Assembly (NCBI GenBank): GCA_000507305.1
Contig: DF239108.1
Span: forward strand, 250,208-314,207
Reading direction: 5' to 3'
Length of the DNA stretch: 64,000 nucleotides
From: Breviolum minutum Mf 1.05b.01
Lineage: Eukaryota > Sar > Dinophyceae > Suessiales > Symbiodiniaceae
Position numbers and translations under genes: made by a program. Shown here piece by piece: positions 42,601 through 49,510 of this stretch. How positions within the stretch are numbered: position 1 is the stretch's first letter; every line of letters starts with the position of its first letter. The notes beneath the pieces were generated by a model that had not been told where the DNA came from, searched no databases, and saw only the letters and a list, made by a program, of their open reading frames with translations.

Positions 42601-45600
42601 CTACCTTTTGGGGGTGACTACTCGGCGGAGGTCGCTATAAACCGCCTAGAAAAAATACCAAATCAAATGGATGGGTTTATGTCGCTCTCAGCCGGATGCC
42701 TCACGCTACGCCACTTCGGATCATGACATGCATCTGCCCCTTTTATGGAGGAATCCCATCGTGAAAATACCCGTTGAAAAAACAAGTTGGAGGGATCAAA
42801 TACCATGAAAGCTCAGGATTTGAACTTTATTTCTTTTTCTACCCTAAGAATGAGCTGGTACCCTCCGAGGGGTTGAAAAAACCTCTATAGCAGAGGTGTA
42901 TAGGTCCTCAAAATAGCCATTCTTGAGGGGTCAGGATCTTAGGGTACTAAAAATGCAATCTCCAAAAGTTTAAAGGTTTGCCAACATTGCCCTATGGAGT
43001 TCCGTTTGGCAAAACTTGTCGTGACTGTGCTCCCGCGAGTGAAAACAACGCCTTCCAAAAAACATATTCCCCATGCAGAATACCATCAACCGAACAAATA
43101 TACAACTAACTGTTTTTGGACTGATTTGAATCTCAAATGTAAAGTCAGAAAAAGGCTTTTAGGAGAAGTCATTAAAGATATTGTCAGTCTACTTAGTGTA
43201 TCGGACCAGGCAAACAAATCTGGTTGTTAGTAAAGGGTTAGTAAGTGGGTTGTAACCCAAATATAATATATCTCATGTATAGATAGGTTATAACCCATTC
43301 ACTAGCCATTTACAAACTTCCTGGGACATCCAAGTATTCGAATTTCAGTTGATTTGATACCAAGTGATTGCTACTCAGAAGAGGATATGAAAATTCCTAT
43401 TTTGGGGAAGGTATTCCGCGGAAACATTTTATTGGGAAACCATCTCCTCATTTCAGGCACTGCCAAGTTACCCCGAAAAATGCCAGTCAAACAATGTCTT
43501 GGTTCTGATTTGATTTTTTCCATCTGACTTGCTACATCTGACACAACCATCTCCTCGCCAACCAAAATGAGGAGACAAAAATCCACCATGGTGACATTCC
43601 ATTGGACTAGTTTGGTGCATAGGGATCATTCTGTAGTTAAAAGCTGCTTTGACAATTGCCATAAAACTGGATAGTTAATATCATCCTCCCCCAAAAAAGA
43701 CCACGGAACGACGTTTCGTGGGAAGGGAGATCACCAAAAACTCAAACTTGTGTCCTTCTTGTTCTCGGAGATTAAGGGCTCTTCAAACACGATCTGGTTG
43801 ATGAGCACCTTTTTTCATTGGCCGTCGGTGTTCCAGGCACTGTTCCAAAAGAAGTATTCACCCTGGGATAAACCCAACCTGAATTTATAGGGGTTATAGC
43901 CCCAGCTATACGGCCCTTGGATTTGCGACTCTTCGATGCTTGGAAAACAGTTCCAAACATACTCCAGGAACAGAAACCACTCCCCTTGAACACCCACCCC
44001 AACCTTAAGAACCTTCAAATTTTTCCAGCTGACCTTTCTGACTTTATGTAGGGGTGTAGCTTAGGTCAGAAACCCCCGAAGTATACGTGAAGTTAGCTCG
44101 AATTGTTGATGCTTCAGAAATTTGCTGGTGGACCCAGTTGACATGAGGAGTATTCTTGGAGGTGAGGAGTATTCTTGGAGGATCATCCCATGACTTCTAA
44201 GTGGTTAATGACTTGTTGGTGCTTGAACCAACCCACTTGAAACATATGCGCAAGTCAAATTGGATCATTTTTCCAGGTAGGGGTGACAATTCAAAAAATC
44301 TTTGAAACCACCACCTAGTTATAATTGAGTAGTAACTCCCTTTGGATCCCAAAACCCTTGGTGGAAAACTGCAGGTTTTAAGCCATGAAATTCTGGGTTT
44401 ATGACCTTGCCTCAACACAAACCCTTGCCTCCACATCAGTTTCAGGAGTCAAATTCAGCAGATCGATGGACTTCGTTTCCTCGGAAACCGTCACGAAAAC
44501 TTCGACGAGTCAATCTTCGAATGACGAGGGAGTAGTGAGGATTTCGAAACCTTACCCAAAGACTCAATGTACGGTATATCTATATTCCTAGAGCCCAATT
44601 GACCTCTATTTTTGAAGGTCAACCCTCCAAAACAAGGCCCTTTTCCATCAAAACAATGGTCATTTGGGTTCTAGGTTTATATATTTATATATTTACCTAA
44701 TTATTCACCTACTAATTTACCATTAAAAACTTAACCACAAGTTATGGGTACATAAATGATACATTGAGTGGACCTGGGCTACTAACCGCCAGTGTTGATG
44801 CTGCCCGAAACCTGCGGGTCGACCCAGTTGAGATGAGGAGTACTTGAATGTCCCGTTGGAAGTGCTGGTGAAAGGTTAGTAAGTGGGTTGGAACCCAAAT
44901 ATATCCCATTGACATGTAGGTTTATGATCCATTTACTAACTTCCTGGGACATCCAATACTTCGAGGATCATCCCATGACTTGTAAGTGGTCACGAACCAT
45001 GCTTAGAAAGTTCCCTGAGTAGGGCAACAGGTGGTGAAGCTGATTTCAGAACCCCCCATCCAACAGTATGACATGATGTAACATGATCTACCTTTTGCGA
45101 AGATATGTCTGAAAGCTTGGCCCAAACCAACAATGGCGAATCGCATGGATGGGCCAACCATTCTTGTTGGGGTCACCCATGATTGAAAAATGCTTGGTTG
45201 TTTGCGAACAGAATTTTCAGCAATTCGTGGGGAAAACACCAAACATCCGACTTGGAGTCCAAAAGAAACATCTTCCGAATCGGAGTCTGTATCGGTCTGG
45301 GCGGTGTTAATGACAGCAGGGTCGCCACTCCATGCAGTAAATTTAAGGGAGCCACTCCCGAGATTCATCATGGGATCTCAACACAAATCCATCTCCACCA
45401 AAAAACGAAATTAACCTGGGTGGGATGTAGATGGAATGTATTTGCTTAACTGTTATCTCAACTTCAAATCTTATTCCATTCATATTACTTCACCCTAGGC
45501 ATCAGCCCGGGATCTCAAGTCCCTGGATGGTCTGGAGATCCCAAACAAAACCCTTGCAAAAAAACACATCCAATCCCCTCTTTTTTGCAGGGTTACCATG

Positions 45601-46992
45601 GGTTACCTGTGATTCCTAGGGCAAGGAGAAATCACCAAAAAAAAACACAACTCGGATGGTCACAGTTGCCAAGGTTCTAAATCTCCACTTCTCCGCTGAT
45701 ACTCCAAGACCTCTCATGATGTGGATCGAAACGTTGATTTTTTCAACCTACAAGGTGAGCCCCCCAAAAAAAACAGTTGGAAGTAGGGTGACTTCTATAC
45801 TCCACTTATTTCCGGGGTGAAAAAAAAAACAGTGAAACACGTGTATTTTCGGCCATTTTAAAAAAGGTTATCCACAGGTCACTCCATTTATCACTGGGTT
45901 TTTGGGCCCATCCTCTATAAGAATCCTCCATAAATGCGAAGGTTCCTTGATAAAACCAGTTTTAGAACATTTTACACTACTACACCAGGTGGTGGAAGGC
46001 GACCAATTTCTTCCGGTCAAATCTCACTGCTCAAAGCTCTTAGACTTTTGGAAGTTGCCGAAGTTGACTACTTGGATGATGAACCAAAGAATTGTCATCA
46101 ATTAGATGAGGAACTTATAAGAATCCATAAGAATCCACCCAAAAAGTGAATCAAAAAGACTATTACTCCCCCATAAAAACTAACATAGTCACTAAAAATT
46201 GGTGGTTTTCCAATAGGAATGTCGTCATTTTCCAAGGATCTATGAATTTTCAAGTGCTATGTTACTCTAGTGGGTAGAGGTTGGGGTTTGTTTGCCAATT
46301 TTTCTCTCTCTGTGAGTTGCTCTGGCTGGTGCAAGAATCTCTCAAGTGTCAAGTGATGGTTTGGTTCGTCGAACCATTCTGCAAAAACTGGGCCCCTAGG
46401 ATCGGTCATAAATTTGGGGTTATGACCTATATGGGTGTTGAACCAAAAAAAGGGGTACCCCAAAACGGATGGTTTATAATGGAAAACCCTATCAAAATTG
46501 ATGATTTGGGGGGAAAACCCACGATTTTTGGAAACACTCATATAAATTTAAATAGATGGGTAACTAGAGTTTTTTCACCCTACTTATAGGGGTTTTAATA
46601 ACTCCAGTTATGATTAGTAGGAGCCCCGACCTTGTAGAATTCGGACCAAACATCACAAAGCAAAAAGTAAATCCAAGTGGAGGAGACTCATTGAAACGTA
46701 TTTTTTTAACAAGGAACATCTCATTCCGTTGTTTACATAGAGATTCACCCCAACCAGTGATCTAAGAATGTAACCAGCAATTACACCTTAAAGAAATGAC
46801 CTATTTGTTTATATAGTATCGAATATACCTAAAATGATGGGCCTTGGATAAAATATCACCTTCAGAGTACGTATGCATGTGAAATTTCAGATGTGTAAAT
46901 CATCTTGAAAAAGGTGTCCTGTCCACCTATCAGGAAGTCATAAACGACGATAACCACAACAACCAAAACAACAGAAACAACACCTGCTGGTG

Positions 46993-47052
<60 letters not shown>

Positions 47053-47414
47053 CACCATACTTTTGATATATTTGTCATAATTTTTGATGATCACCTCCTG
47101 GAACACGAAAAAACCCAAAAAAAGAGAGAACTAAATCAATTATACCCTAAGAATCCAAACCCTTCCCTAGAGTGGTATTTTTCGGGATCCAATCGCATCC
47201 GGACCGGATATCTGAGGATAGTCCTGGATTCTTAGGGATATACCAACCTTCATATAGCAGCAATTGTCACCACCAAAATCTTTCAAAAAAAATCAACTAA
47301 CATTTCGAACTACTGTTTTTCATTGTTTTTTTGTTCAGGCGCTGGCTTTTTTCCCCTGGGTTTCCCGACAATGCCAGGCGGATAGTATCTAAGAAGGAAT
47401 CGTTTCAGCTTCAT
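7279..47414 (-). CDS. DAW1: DAW1/ODA16, dynein assembly factor with WD repeats (25 coding exons)
   Basis: In Chlamydomonas and animals this protein is the adaptor that loads outer-arm dynein onto intraflagellar transport (via IFT46) for delivery into the flagellum. What is seen: 25 minus-strand exons joined in frame give 1323 nt, 440 residues plus stop, close to human DAW1 (about 415) and Chlamydomonas ODA16 (about 446). The start [15 protein letters not shown] matches the family N-terminus. Residues 1-86 form the N-terminal region with [12 protein letters not shown]. From about residue 93 eight WD repeats follow, marked by GH and WD/W pairs such as [39 protein letters not shown] and DNTCRIW. 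The C-terminus is a short acidic tail ending DQFLGS. Introns occupy about 97% of the gene and are filled with inverted-repeat elements. Donors are 15 GT, 6 GC and 3 GA. The exon 4/5 junction is the least certain. No break or missing WD repeat is seen, so the gene looks functional. Confidence 0.93.
8682..8759 (-). CDS. DAW1: DAW1 exon 24 (WD repeat 8)
   Basis: Runs from [18 protein letters not shown] to VITGSK, nearly identical to the family C-terminal repeat. Acceptor GCTAG|GTG. Donor AAG|GACTTT is a GA donor, fixed on both sides by the conserved GSKDNTCRIW. Confidence 0.95.
10377..10424 (-). CDS. DAW1: DAW1 exon 23 (WD repeats 7-8)
   Basis: Encodes [16 protein letters not shown]. Acceptor CTCAG|GAT. 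Donor CAG|GCGGAG is a GC donor, phase 0. Confidence 0.94.
11880..11924 (-). CDS. DAW1: DAW1 exon 22 (WD repeat 7)
   Basis: Encodes [15 protein letters not shown], matching family ISFNPQGNHLLTGSS. Acceptor GTCAG|GTG, donor AGT|GTTTCT, phase 0. Confidence 0.92.
13262..13318 (-). CDS. DAW1: DAW1 exon 21 (WD repeat 7)
   Basis: Encodes [19 protein letters not shown], matching family [11 protein letters not shown]. Acceptor CTGAG|GTC, donor AAG|GTGCCG, phase 0. Confidence 0.95.
15549..15592 (-). CDS. DAW1: DAW1 exon 20 (WD repeat 6)
   Basis: Two bases complete an arginine codon, then [14 protein letters not shown], matching family LIATASADGTARIF. Acceptor CCGAG|GCC, donor AAT|GTACGG, phase 0. Confidence 0.93.
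17182..17215 (-). CDS. DAW1: DAW1 exon 19 (WD repeat 6)
   Basis: Encodes [11 protein letters not shown] plus one base, matching ILDSCFDYTGK. Acceptor GGCAG|GTG, donor AACC|GTTACT, phase 1. A long TAG-based microsatellite starts about 60 bp away in intron 18. Confidence 0.92.
17277..18017. repeat. Compound TAG-based microsatellite/minisatellite with assembly gap
   Basis: Located in DAW1 intron 18. Successive blocks are GTA, then GGAGTA (about 17431-17529), then GCAGTA (to 17580), then the gap, then an 11-bp unit TAGTCGTAGTA (17747-17825), then a 12-bp unit with TCGTAGTAGTAG (to about 17970), then GTA again. Confidence 0.95.
17581..17746. other. Assembly gap (166 N)
   Basis: A run of N inside the compound microsatellite. 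The true length of the array is unknown. Confidence 1.
19081..19152 (-). CDS. DAW1: DAW1 exon 18 (WD repeats 5-6)
   Basis: Encodes [13 protein letters not shown] and [11 protein letters not shown]. Acceptor GCCAG|GAT, donor GAG|GTGAAA, phase 0. Confidence 0.95.
21026..21064 (-). CDS. DAW1: DAW1 exon 17 (WD repeat 5)
   Basis: Encodes [13 protein letters not shown]. Acceptor TGCAG|TTC, an AG|T exception. Donor ATC|GTAGGG, phase 0. It fits between exon 16 and the DRSCKLWD of exon 18. Confidence 0.9.
21560..21615. repeat. CAA microsatellite (DAW1 intron 16)
   Basis: About 18-19 perfect CAA units. Confidence 0.95.
22883..22990. mobile_element. Hairpin family B copy (DAW1 intron 16)
   Basis: Arms CCCATTACGGATCTATGGG and its imperfect inverse, with inner GGTATATTTACCTA paired with GGTACATATACC. 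Other copies: 4206-4305, 8258-8350, 8929-9032, 10624-10722, 11257-11350, 13565-13650, 15119-15212, 18648-18732, 19228-19325, 19330-19413, 20310-20412, 53268-53350 and 62609-62731. Confidence 0.8.
23254..23308 (-). CDS. DAW1: DAW1 exon 16 (WD repeat 5)
   Basis: Encodes [18 protein letters not shown] after one base completing a serine codon. Acceptor TTCCAG|TGGG, an AG|T exception. Donor CAG|GCTTCT is a GC donor. Confidence 0.92.
23348..23582. mobile_element. Hairpin family C (GGATGTCCCAGGAAG) interrupted by family D
   Basis: Outer halves GTGGATGTCCCAGGAAG and CCCAGGACATCCAAG form the inverted repeat. A 101-bp CCCTCCGG element at 23368-23468 sits inside with TA on each side. Confidence 0.8.
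23368..23468. mobile_element. Hairpin family D (CCCTCCGG...CCGGAGTG), TA-flanked
   Basis: Terminal inverted repeat CCCTCCGGTAAAC / TTACCGGAGTG, inner AACATAGCAATGG / CCATTGCTATGTTAG, and TA directly on both sides. Related copies: 7635-7780, 19432-19540, 20607-20716, 28224-28332, 40105-40217 and 48665-48777. Confidence 0.8.
24174..24393. mobile_element. Hairpin family F (ACTGTTGATGG) interrupted by family A
   Basis: Outer ends ACTGTTGATGGTTCAG and GCCATCAACAGT form the inverted repeat, with CCGGATTT / AAATCCGG inside. Uninterrupted copies: 24882-24992, 29507-29623, 32047-32172, 32869-32991, 53531-53657 and 63043-63143. Confidence 0.8.
24216..24313. mobile_element. MITE family A copy nested in a family F element, TSD ATAT
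   Basis: CTGGTTGGTGGTT...CCACCACCTAG with ATAT at 24212-24215 and 24314-24317. The two halves of an ACTGTTGATGG element flank it. Confidence 0.85.
25627..25643 (-). CDS. DAW1: DAW1 exon 15, 17-nt microexon
   Basis: Encodes VWDVR plus two bases, exactly the WD dipeptide segment missing between exons 14 and 16. Acceptor CGGCAG|GTT. Donor AGAAG|GCCGGG is a GC donor, phase 2. Only the correct 17-nt length restores the frame. Confidence 0.88.
25716..25813. mobile_element. MITE family A copy, TSD TATA (DAW1 intron 14)
   Basis: Starts CTAGTTGGTGGTTTCAACCC and ends GAAACCACCAGCTAG, with TATA on each side. Confidence 0.85.
26949..27098. mobile_element. Hairpin family I (CATTTCAGGTACCTAAAATGG)
   Basis: TTTCAGGTACCTAAAATGGA at the left pairs with CCATTTTAGGTACCTGAAA at the right, with inner TATAAGCTGTAT / ATACGGCTTATG. 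Others: 25447-25586, 35984-36138 and 58409-58543. Confidence 0.85.
27694..27799. mobile_element. MITE family A copy nested in a family C element
   Basis: CTGGTTGGTGG...ACTACCTAG. TTAG flanks both ends as part of a longer shared TTAGTAAAAGGTTAG on each side. It interrupts a GGATGTCCCAGGAAG element. Confidence 0.75.
27928..28002 (-). CDS. DAW1: DAW1 exon 14 (WD repeat 4)
   Basis: Encodes [14 protein letters not shown] followed by [11 protein letters not shown], matching family [23 protein letters not shown]. Acceptor CTGAG|GCT, donor AAG|GTTGGG, phase 0. Confidence 0.95.
29138..29179 (-). CDS. DAW1: DAW1 exon 13 (WD repeat 4)
   Basis: Encodes [14 protein letters not shown]. Acceptor TTTCAG|GTG. 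Donor TCT|GCGCGG is a GC donor, phase 0. Confidence 0.92.
30101..30203. mobile_element. MITE family A copy (DAW1 intron 12)
   Basis: CTAGTTGGTGG...CCACCACCTAG. No clear 4-bp duplication. Confidence 0.75.
30805..30855 (-). CDS. DAW1: DAW1 exon 12 (WD repeat 3)
   Basis: Encodes [17 protein letters not shown], matching family VATGSMDTTAKLWD. Acceptor TTTCAG|GGG, donor GAT|GTTGGG, phase 0. Confidence 0.96.
31950..32010 (-). CDS. DAW1: DAW1 exon 11 (WD repeat 3)
   Basis: Encodes [20 protein letters not shown], the GH..EIV start of WD repeat 3. Acceptor CTCAG|GTGC. Donor CAG|GCGTGG is a GC donor, phase 0. Confidence 0.95.
32616..32671 (-). CDS. DAW1: DAW1 exon 10 (WD repeat 2)
   Basis: Encodes [18 protein letters not shown] plus two bases. 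Acceptor GGTCAG|ATT, donor GGCCA|GTGCGA, phase 2. Confidence 0.95.
33061..33162. mobile_element. MITE family A copy, TSD TTTT (DAW1 intron 9)
   Basis: CTAGTTGGTGG...CACCACCTAG with TTTT on both sides. Confidence 0.8.
34310..34355 (-). CDS. DAW1: DAW1 exon 9 (WD repeat 2)
   Basis: Encodes [15 protein letters not shown], almost identical to the family block [15 protein letters not shown]. Acceptor TCAAG|GAAT, donor AAG|GTGTTG, phase 0. Confidence 0.95.
34763..34858. mobile_element. MITE family A copy, TSD TAAT (DAW1 intron 8)
   Basis: CTAG...CTAG element of 96 bp with TAAT on each side. Confidence 0.85.
36178..36277. mobile_element. Hairpin family B (GGTAAATATACC), DAW1 intron 8
   Basis: About 100 bp. 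Arms read ACCCCATAGCATCCATG and its inverse at the right end (CATGGATGCTATGGGT), with an inner pair around GGTAAATATACC. It is one of the most frequent families here. Confidence 0.8.
36345..36379 (-). CDS. DAW1: DAW1 exon 8
   Basis: Encodes [11 protein letters not shown] plus two bases, matching the GEEL.TLEGH start of WD repeat 2. Acceptor TGCAG|AGC. Donor CACAA|GCCACT is a GC donor, phase 2. Confidence 0.88.
37255..37315 (-). CDS. DAW1: DAW1 exon 7 (WD repeat 1)
   Basis: Encodes [20 protein letters not shown], a canonical WD repeat strand with the GSYDRTC..WD signature. Acceptor GAG|GTC; the first G completes the lysine codon from exon 6. Donor CTC|GTGCCT, phase 0. Confidence 0.95.
38023..38176. 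mobile_element. Hairpin family H (TACTTGGAGGATCATCCCA), near-perfect palindrome
   Basis: 154 bp. TACTTGGAGGATCATCCCA at the left pairs with TGGGATGATCCTCCAAGTA at the right, and inner GTAAGTGGTTAGTAA pairs with TTAACCACTTAC. Others: 10490-10618, 13372-13519, 22602-22759 and 57300-57455. Confidence 0.85.
38825..38898 (-). CDS. DAW1: DAW1 exon 6 (start of WD repeat 1)
   Basis: Encodes [18 protein letters not shown] and TNCAFN plus two bases, nearly identical to the family block [21 protein letters not shown]. Acceptor CCAG|GAT, donor AACAA|GTCACT, phase 2. Confidence 0.95.
40367..40499. mobile_element. Family J element (GGTGGGCCCCTACTAGTTA)
   Basis: GGTGGGCCCCTACTAGTTA at the left pairs with TAACTAGTACGGGCCCCCC at the right; inner parts are GGAGTTATAA-like. 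Others: 28579-28738, 58850-59037 and 61793-61880. Confidence 0.75.
40676..40755 (-). CDS. DAW1: DAW1 exon 5
   Basis: Encodes [15 protein letters not shown] continuing to KLMEKIDNK, the amphipathic segment before the first WD repeat. Donor AAG|GTCTGG. The acceptor CCTAG|CGATCG is an exception to the AG|G rule, so the 5' edge is less certain than the 3' edge. Confidence 0.75.
41087..41739. repeat. Left copy of a diverged ~650-bp direct repeat (DAW1 intron 4)
   Basis: Starts GTAGGATTCGCTTACTGTTC and shares most of its length with 42580-43228, including a CTACTCGGCGGAGGTCGC segment and AGTCAGAAAAAGGC near its end. Small indels separate the copies. Confidence 0.85.
42580..43228. repeat. Right copy of the ~650-bp direct repeat (DAW1 intron 4)
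   Basis: Same orientation as 41087-41739, spaced by about 840 bp of unique sequence. A GGATGTCC-type element begins at its right end. Confidence 0.85.
43499..43553 (-). CDS. DAW1: DAW1 exon 4
   Basis: Encodes [18 protein letters not shown] plus one base, aligning with DVSALVEEIQKAEP of human DAW1. Acceptor GCGAG|GAG. The donor is read as CCAA|GACATT (GA), chosen because it keeps the frame with exon 5. It is the weakest junction in the gene. Confidence 0.7.
44435..44479 (-). CDS. DAW1: DAW1 exon 3
   Basis: Encodes [15 protein letters not shown], matching the conserved TKSIDLLDL block of the family. Acceptor CCGAG|GAA, donor GAT|GTGGAG, phase 0 on both sides. Confidence 0.9.
45678..45710 (-). 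CDS. DAW1: DAW1 exon 2
   Basis: Encodes [11 protein letters not shown], aligning with the family segment IMLEYEKHGEL. Acceptor AG|GTC. Donor TTA|GAACCT, a GA donor, since no GT or GC choice keeps the frame into exon 3. Confidence 0.8.
46992..47051. repeat. CTA microsatellite (DAW1 intron 1)
   Basis: About 20 perfect units. Confidence 0.95.
47148..47244. mobile_element. Family K element (CCCTAAGAATCCA)
   Basis: CCCTAAGAATCCAAACCC at the left pairs with GGATTCTTAGGG at the right. Related: 9795-9885 and 14507-14575, and within both halves of the large duplication. Confidence 0.7.
47370..47414 (-). CDS. DAW1: DAW1 exon 1 (start codon)
   Basis: Encodes [15 protein letters not shown]. The ATG is chosen because the DAW1 family starts at exactly this point with [13 protein letters not shown]. 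Donor ATT|GTCGGG, phase 0. I see no TATA-like promoter upstream. Confidence 0.9.
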
Positions 47415-49420
47415 TAAAAGAGCCTTCCAAAGAGGCCAAACGTAAGTCCGAGTGGAAGACTTGTTGGTAGGCTACGTGTCGGGTGTCTGGCTGGAAAGGT
47501 GTTGGTAACGATAGTTTGTAAGTTGCTCGGGTGATTTCACCAAATAAACGGGACGTATCCAACCTATACTTATATAGGGGGTGATGAATGTTGGAGACCA
47601 GCACCGAAAATGAATGGAGTCTACTTGTTTTGTTGTTTCCAAATGTCTTTCTTTGTTCCCGGAGACATCCCAGGAGAATACATACCTCCCCCCCAGGTTT
47701 TTTCAGTGTTTTTGACATGTTGCCAGTCATGTCTTGTCAGATGTGATTATAAGTTGTAGACTACTTACTAGCTGGCCCTTAGTAGTAGGGAATGACGGGA
47801 AGGTTCATAAATCCCCATCATAAACCACTGTTGGTTTCATTACCTCATTCCCCACTTTTCGGGCCAGCCAGACTAAGACCCCTGGCATTATTCATCTCCA
47901 AAGAGTCAAGCTGTAATATGAATTCTTCACCGACGTAAAAACTAACAGTTTGCCCTTGAAAAATGGTGATCTGCCAGGCAACAAGCCTTCCCTTTTGGGT
48001 TTCGGTCTATCTTCAGGGCCTTTCGCTGATCCTGTCCTTTTGATGGCCCCTTTGCAGGTGACATGTTATATTTCCATTGGGGTTAGTGGTAGTTTGAGGG
48101 AGGGATTGTCAATTTTGAGGAGGGAATAGTCTTGGGTGCATTTCATTTTGAAGTAGCTCTGGGTTTTCAACCCGAGGAAATGATCAATAAGAGACCCTGT
48201 GATTTTGTGGATTCTGGGGGTTCTAAGAGCCGCTCCTCATTTAGGATCGGAAAATTGCATCGAATCCCCGGCGACCTTGATCCCGGGATATCACGGGGTA
48301 GCCAAAGTGGAATGAATTTCCATCCTATTTTCAACAACACAACTTCTTGAGAAATTCCAACGGAAAAAAACTGCCTAAAGCCTCTTTTGGTGGAAACTTG
48401 CTTTTGGTGTTCTTGCTTTTTTGGTTGGGTCAGTATAACCTTCTAAGAAAACCCATCCCCTGGTTAACCACCACCAGCTCCACAACCAGCTCCCAGCTTC
48501 CAACTTAACTCGGCCCCCTGAAACACCCGCTTTCCTTGGGACTTTCACCAGCCGGCAGCTGCACTTGCCCAGCGGTGAAGCCGCGCCCCCCCGGTTGACT
48601 TCAAGCGACCGAACTGGGGAAACGGCGGCGAACCAAACGGCATCGGTGGTGGGATTTTTGATCAGTACACCCCTGAAAACTAACAGCCAGATACCCAAAA
48701 TGATGGGCCTTGGAAATGGTGACTCCTTTTAAATATGGCCATTTTTGGTATCTATGTTAAATTTCTGGGGTGTAAACTTTCTGACCTCATACTGCTTGAT
48801 GGCAACCAGAAGTCTGGCGGAAAAAACCAGCTGGGATGTATAAAACCTTGATTTTTAATGGGATATTTTTCCATATCAAGTGGTGAACGCCGGATTTTTC
48901 TCCATCAACAGTAGTTCAACGAATTGGAGCATCCATTTGTATCCATGCCTGGTGCTCCAAGATCAGATGACATGTACATCTTTCATGACAAAATTGTGTT
49001 TCAACAACTTCTAATATGAAGTTTATCATTGACTTGCCTCATCATGACATGGTACATGCCTGCTTAACTCGGTTGTTTTTCCATTCAGAGATGGAGCCTC
49101 CATGTATGGATTACTTACAGACATTGGGTCAAATATTATGGCCACATGAACATGGCGAAAAGGCTTGGTCAAATAGTTCCTCCCTTCGGCGGGGGGGGGG
49201 GGCATCTGGGATTCTCTGACTGAAGATCTTTAACCAACCCACTGTTACTTCCCGAAAAAAAAACGAACAATGAAGCCTGAAAATGGACACCGGAAATCGC
49301 CGGGAAAGTCTCCTTTTCCCAAATGGGGGTCTAGTCTAGTTTTTGTTTTCTTGTTGAGAGGTATTATATCCTACCCTTCCCAACCCATCTCCTCATTGGC
49401 CATTTTTTGTTGGTTGAGAC
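47415..49420. other. Spacer between DAW1 start and the upstream gene's stop
   Basis: About 2.0 kb. It holds a GC-richer patch at 48480-48660 with proline/glycine-rich reading frames on the minus strand that I cannot assign, a TA-flanked hairpin element at 48665-48777, and part of an ACTGTTGATGG-type element at 48825-48912. No promoter motif is recognisable. Dinoflagellate promoters are poorly defined. Confidence 0.5.
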
Positions 49421-49510
49421 TCACTGACTTTTTGCGGGCATTTTTTGTTTCGGAGGCACTGGAAAAGCGGGCGACCAGTTGTTCTGGCCACGCTTTTGTT
49501 GGGAGTCACC
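49421..49510 (-). CDS. Terminal exon of the unrecognised gene
   Basis: Acceptor GCCAG|GGT, then 29 codons beginning GDSQQKRGQNNWSP and ending KMPAKSQ with TGA. The peptide is basic and proline/glutamine-rich, probably an unstructured tail. Phase 0 matches the upstream Cys-rich exon. Confidence 0.5.
   Translation of the reverse strand, partial: GDSQQKRGQNNWSPAFPVPPKQKMPAKSQ

Noticed and set aside
41037-43231. A coding retrotransposon inside the direct duplication
   Set aside because: No reverse transcriptase, integrase or GAG motif was recognised in the enclosed ORFs. They are short and broken.
46990-47235. Plus-strand poly-leucine ORF resembling a signal peptide
   Set aside because: It is the CTA microsatellite in DAW1 intron 1.
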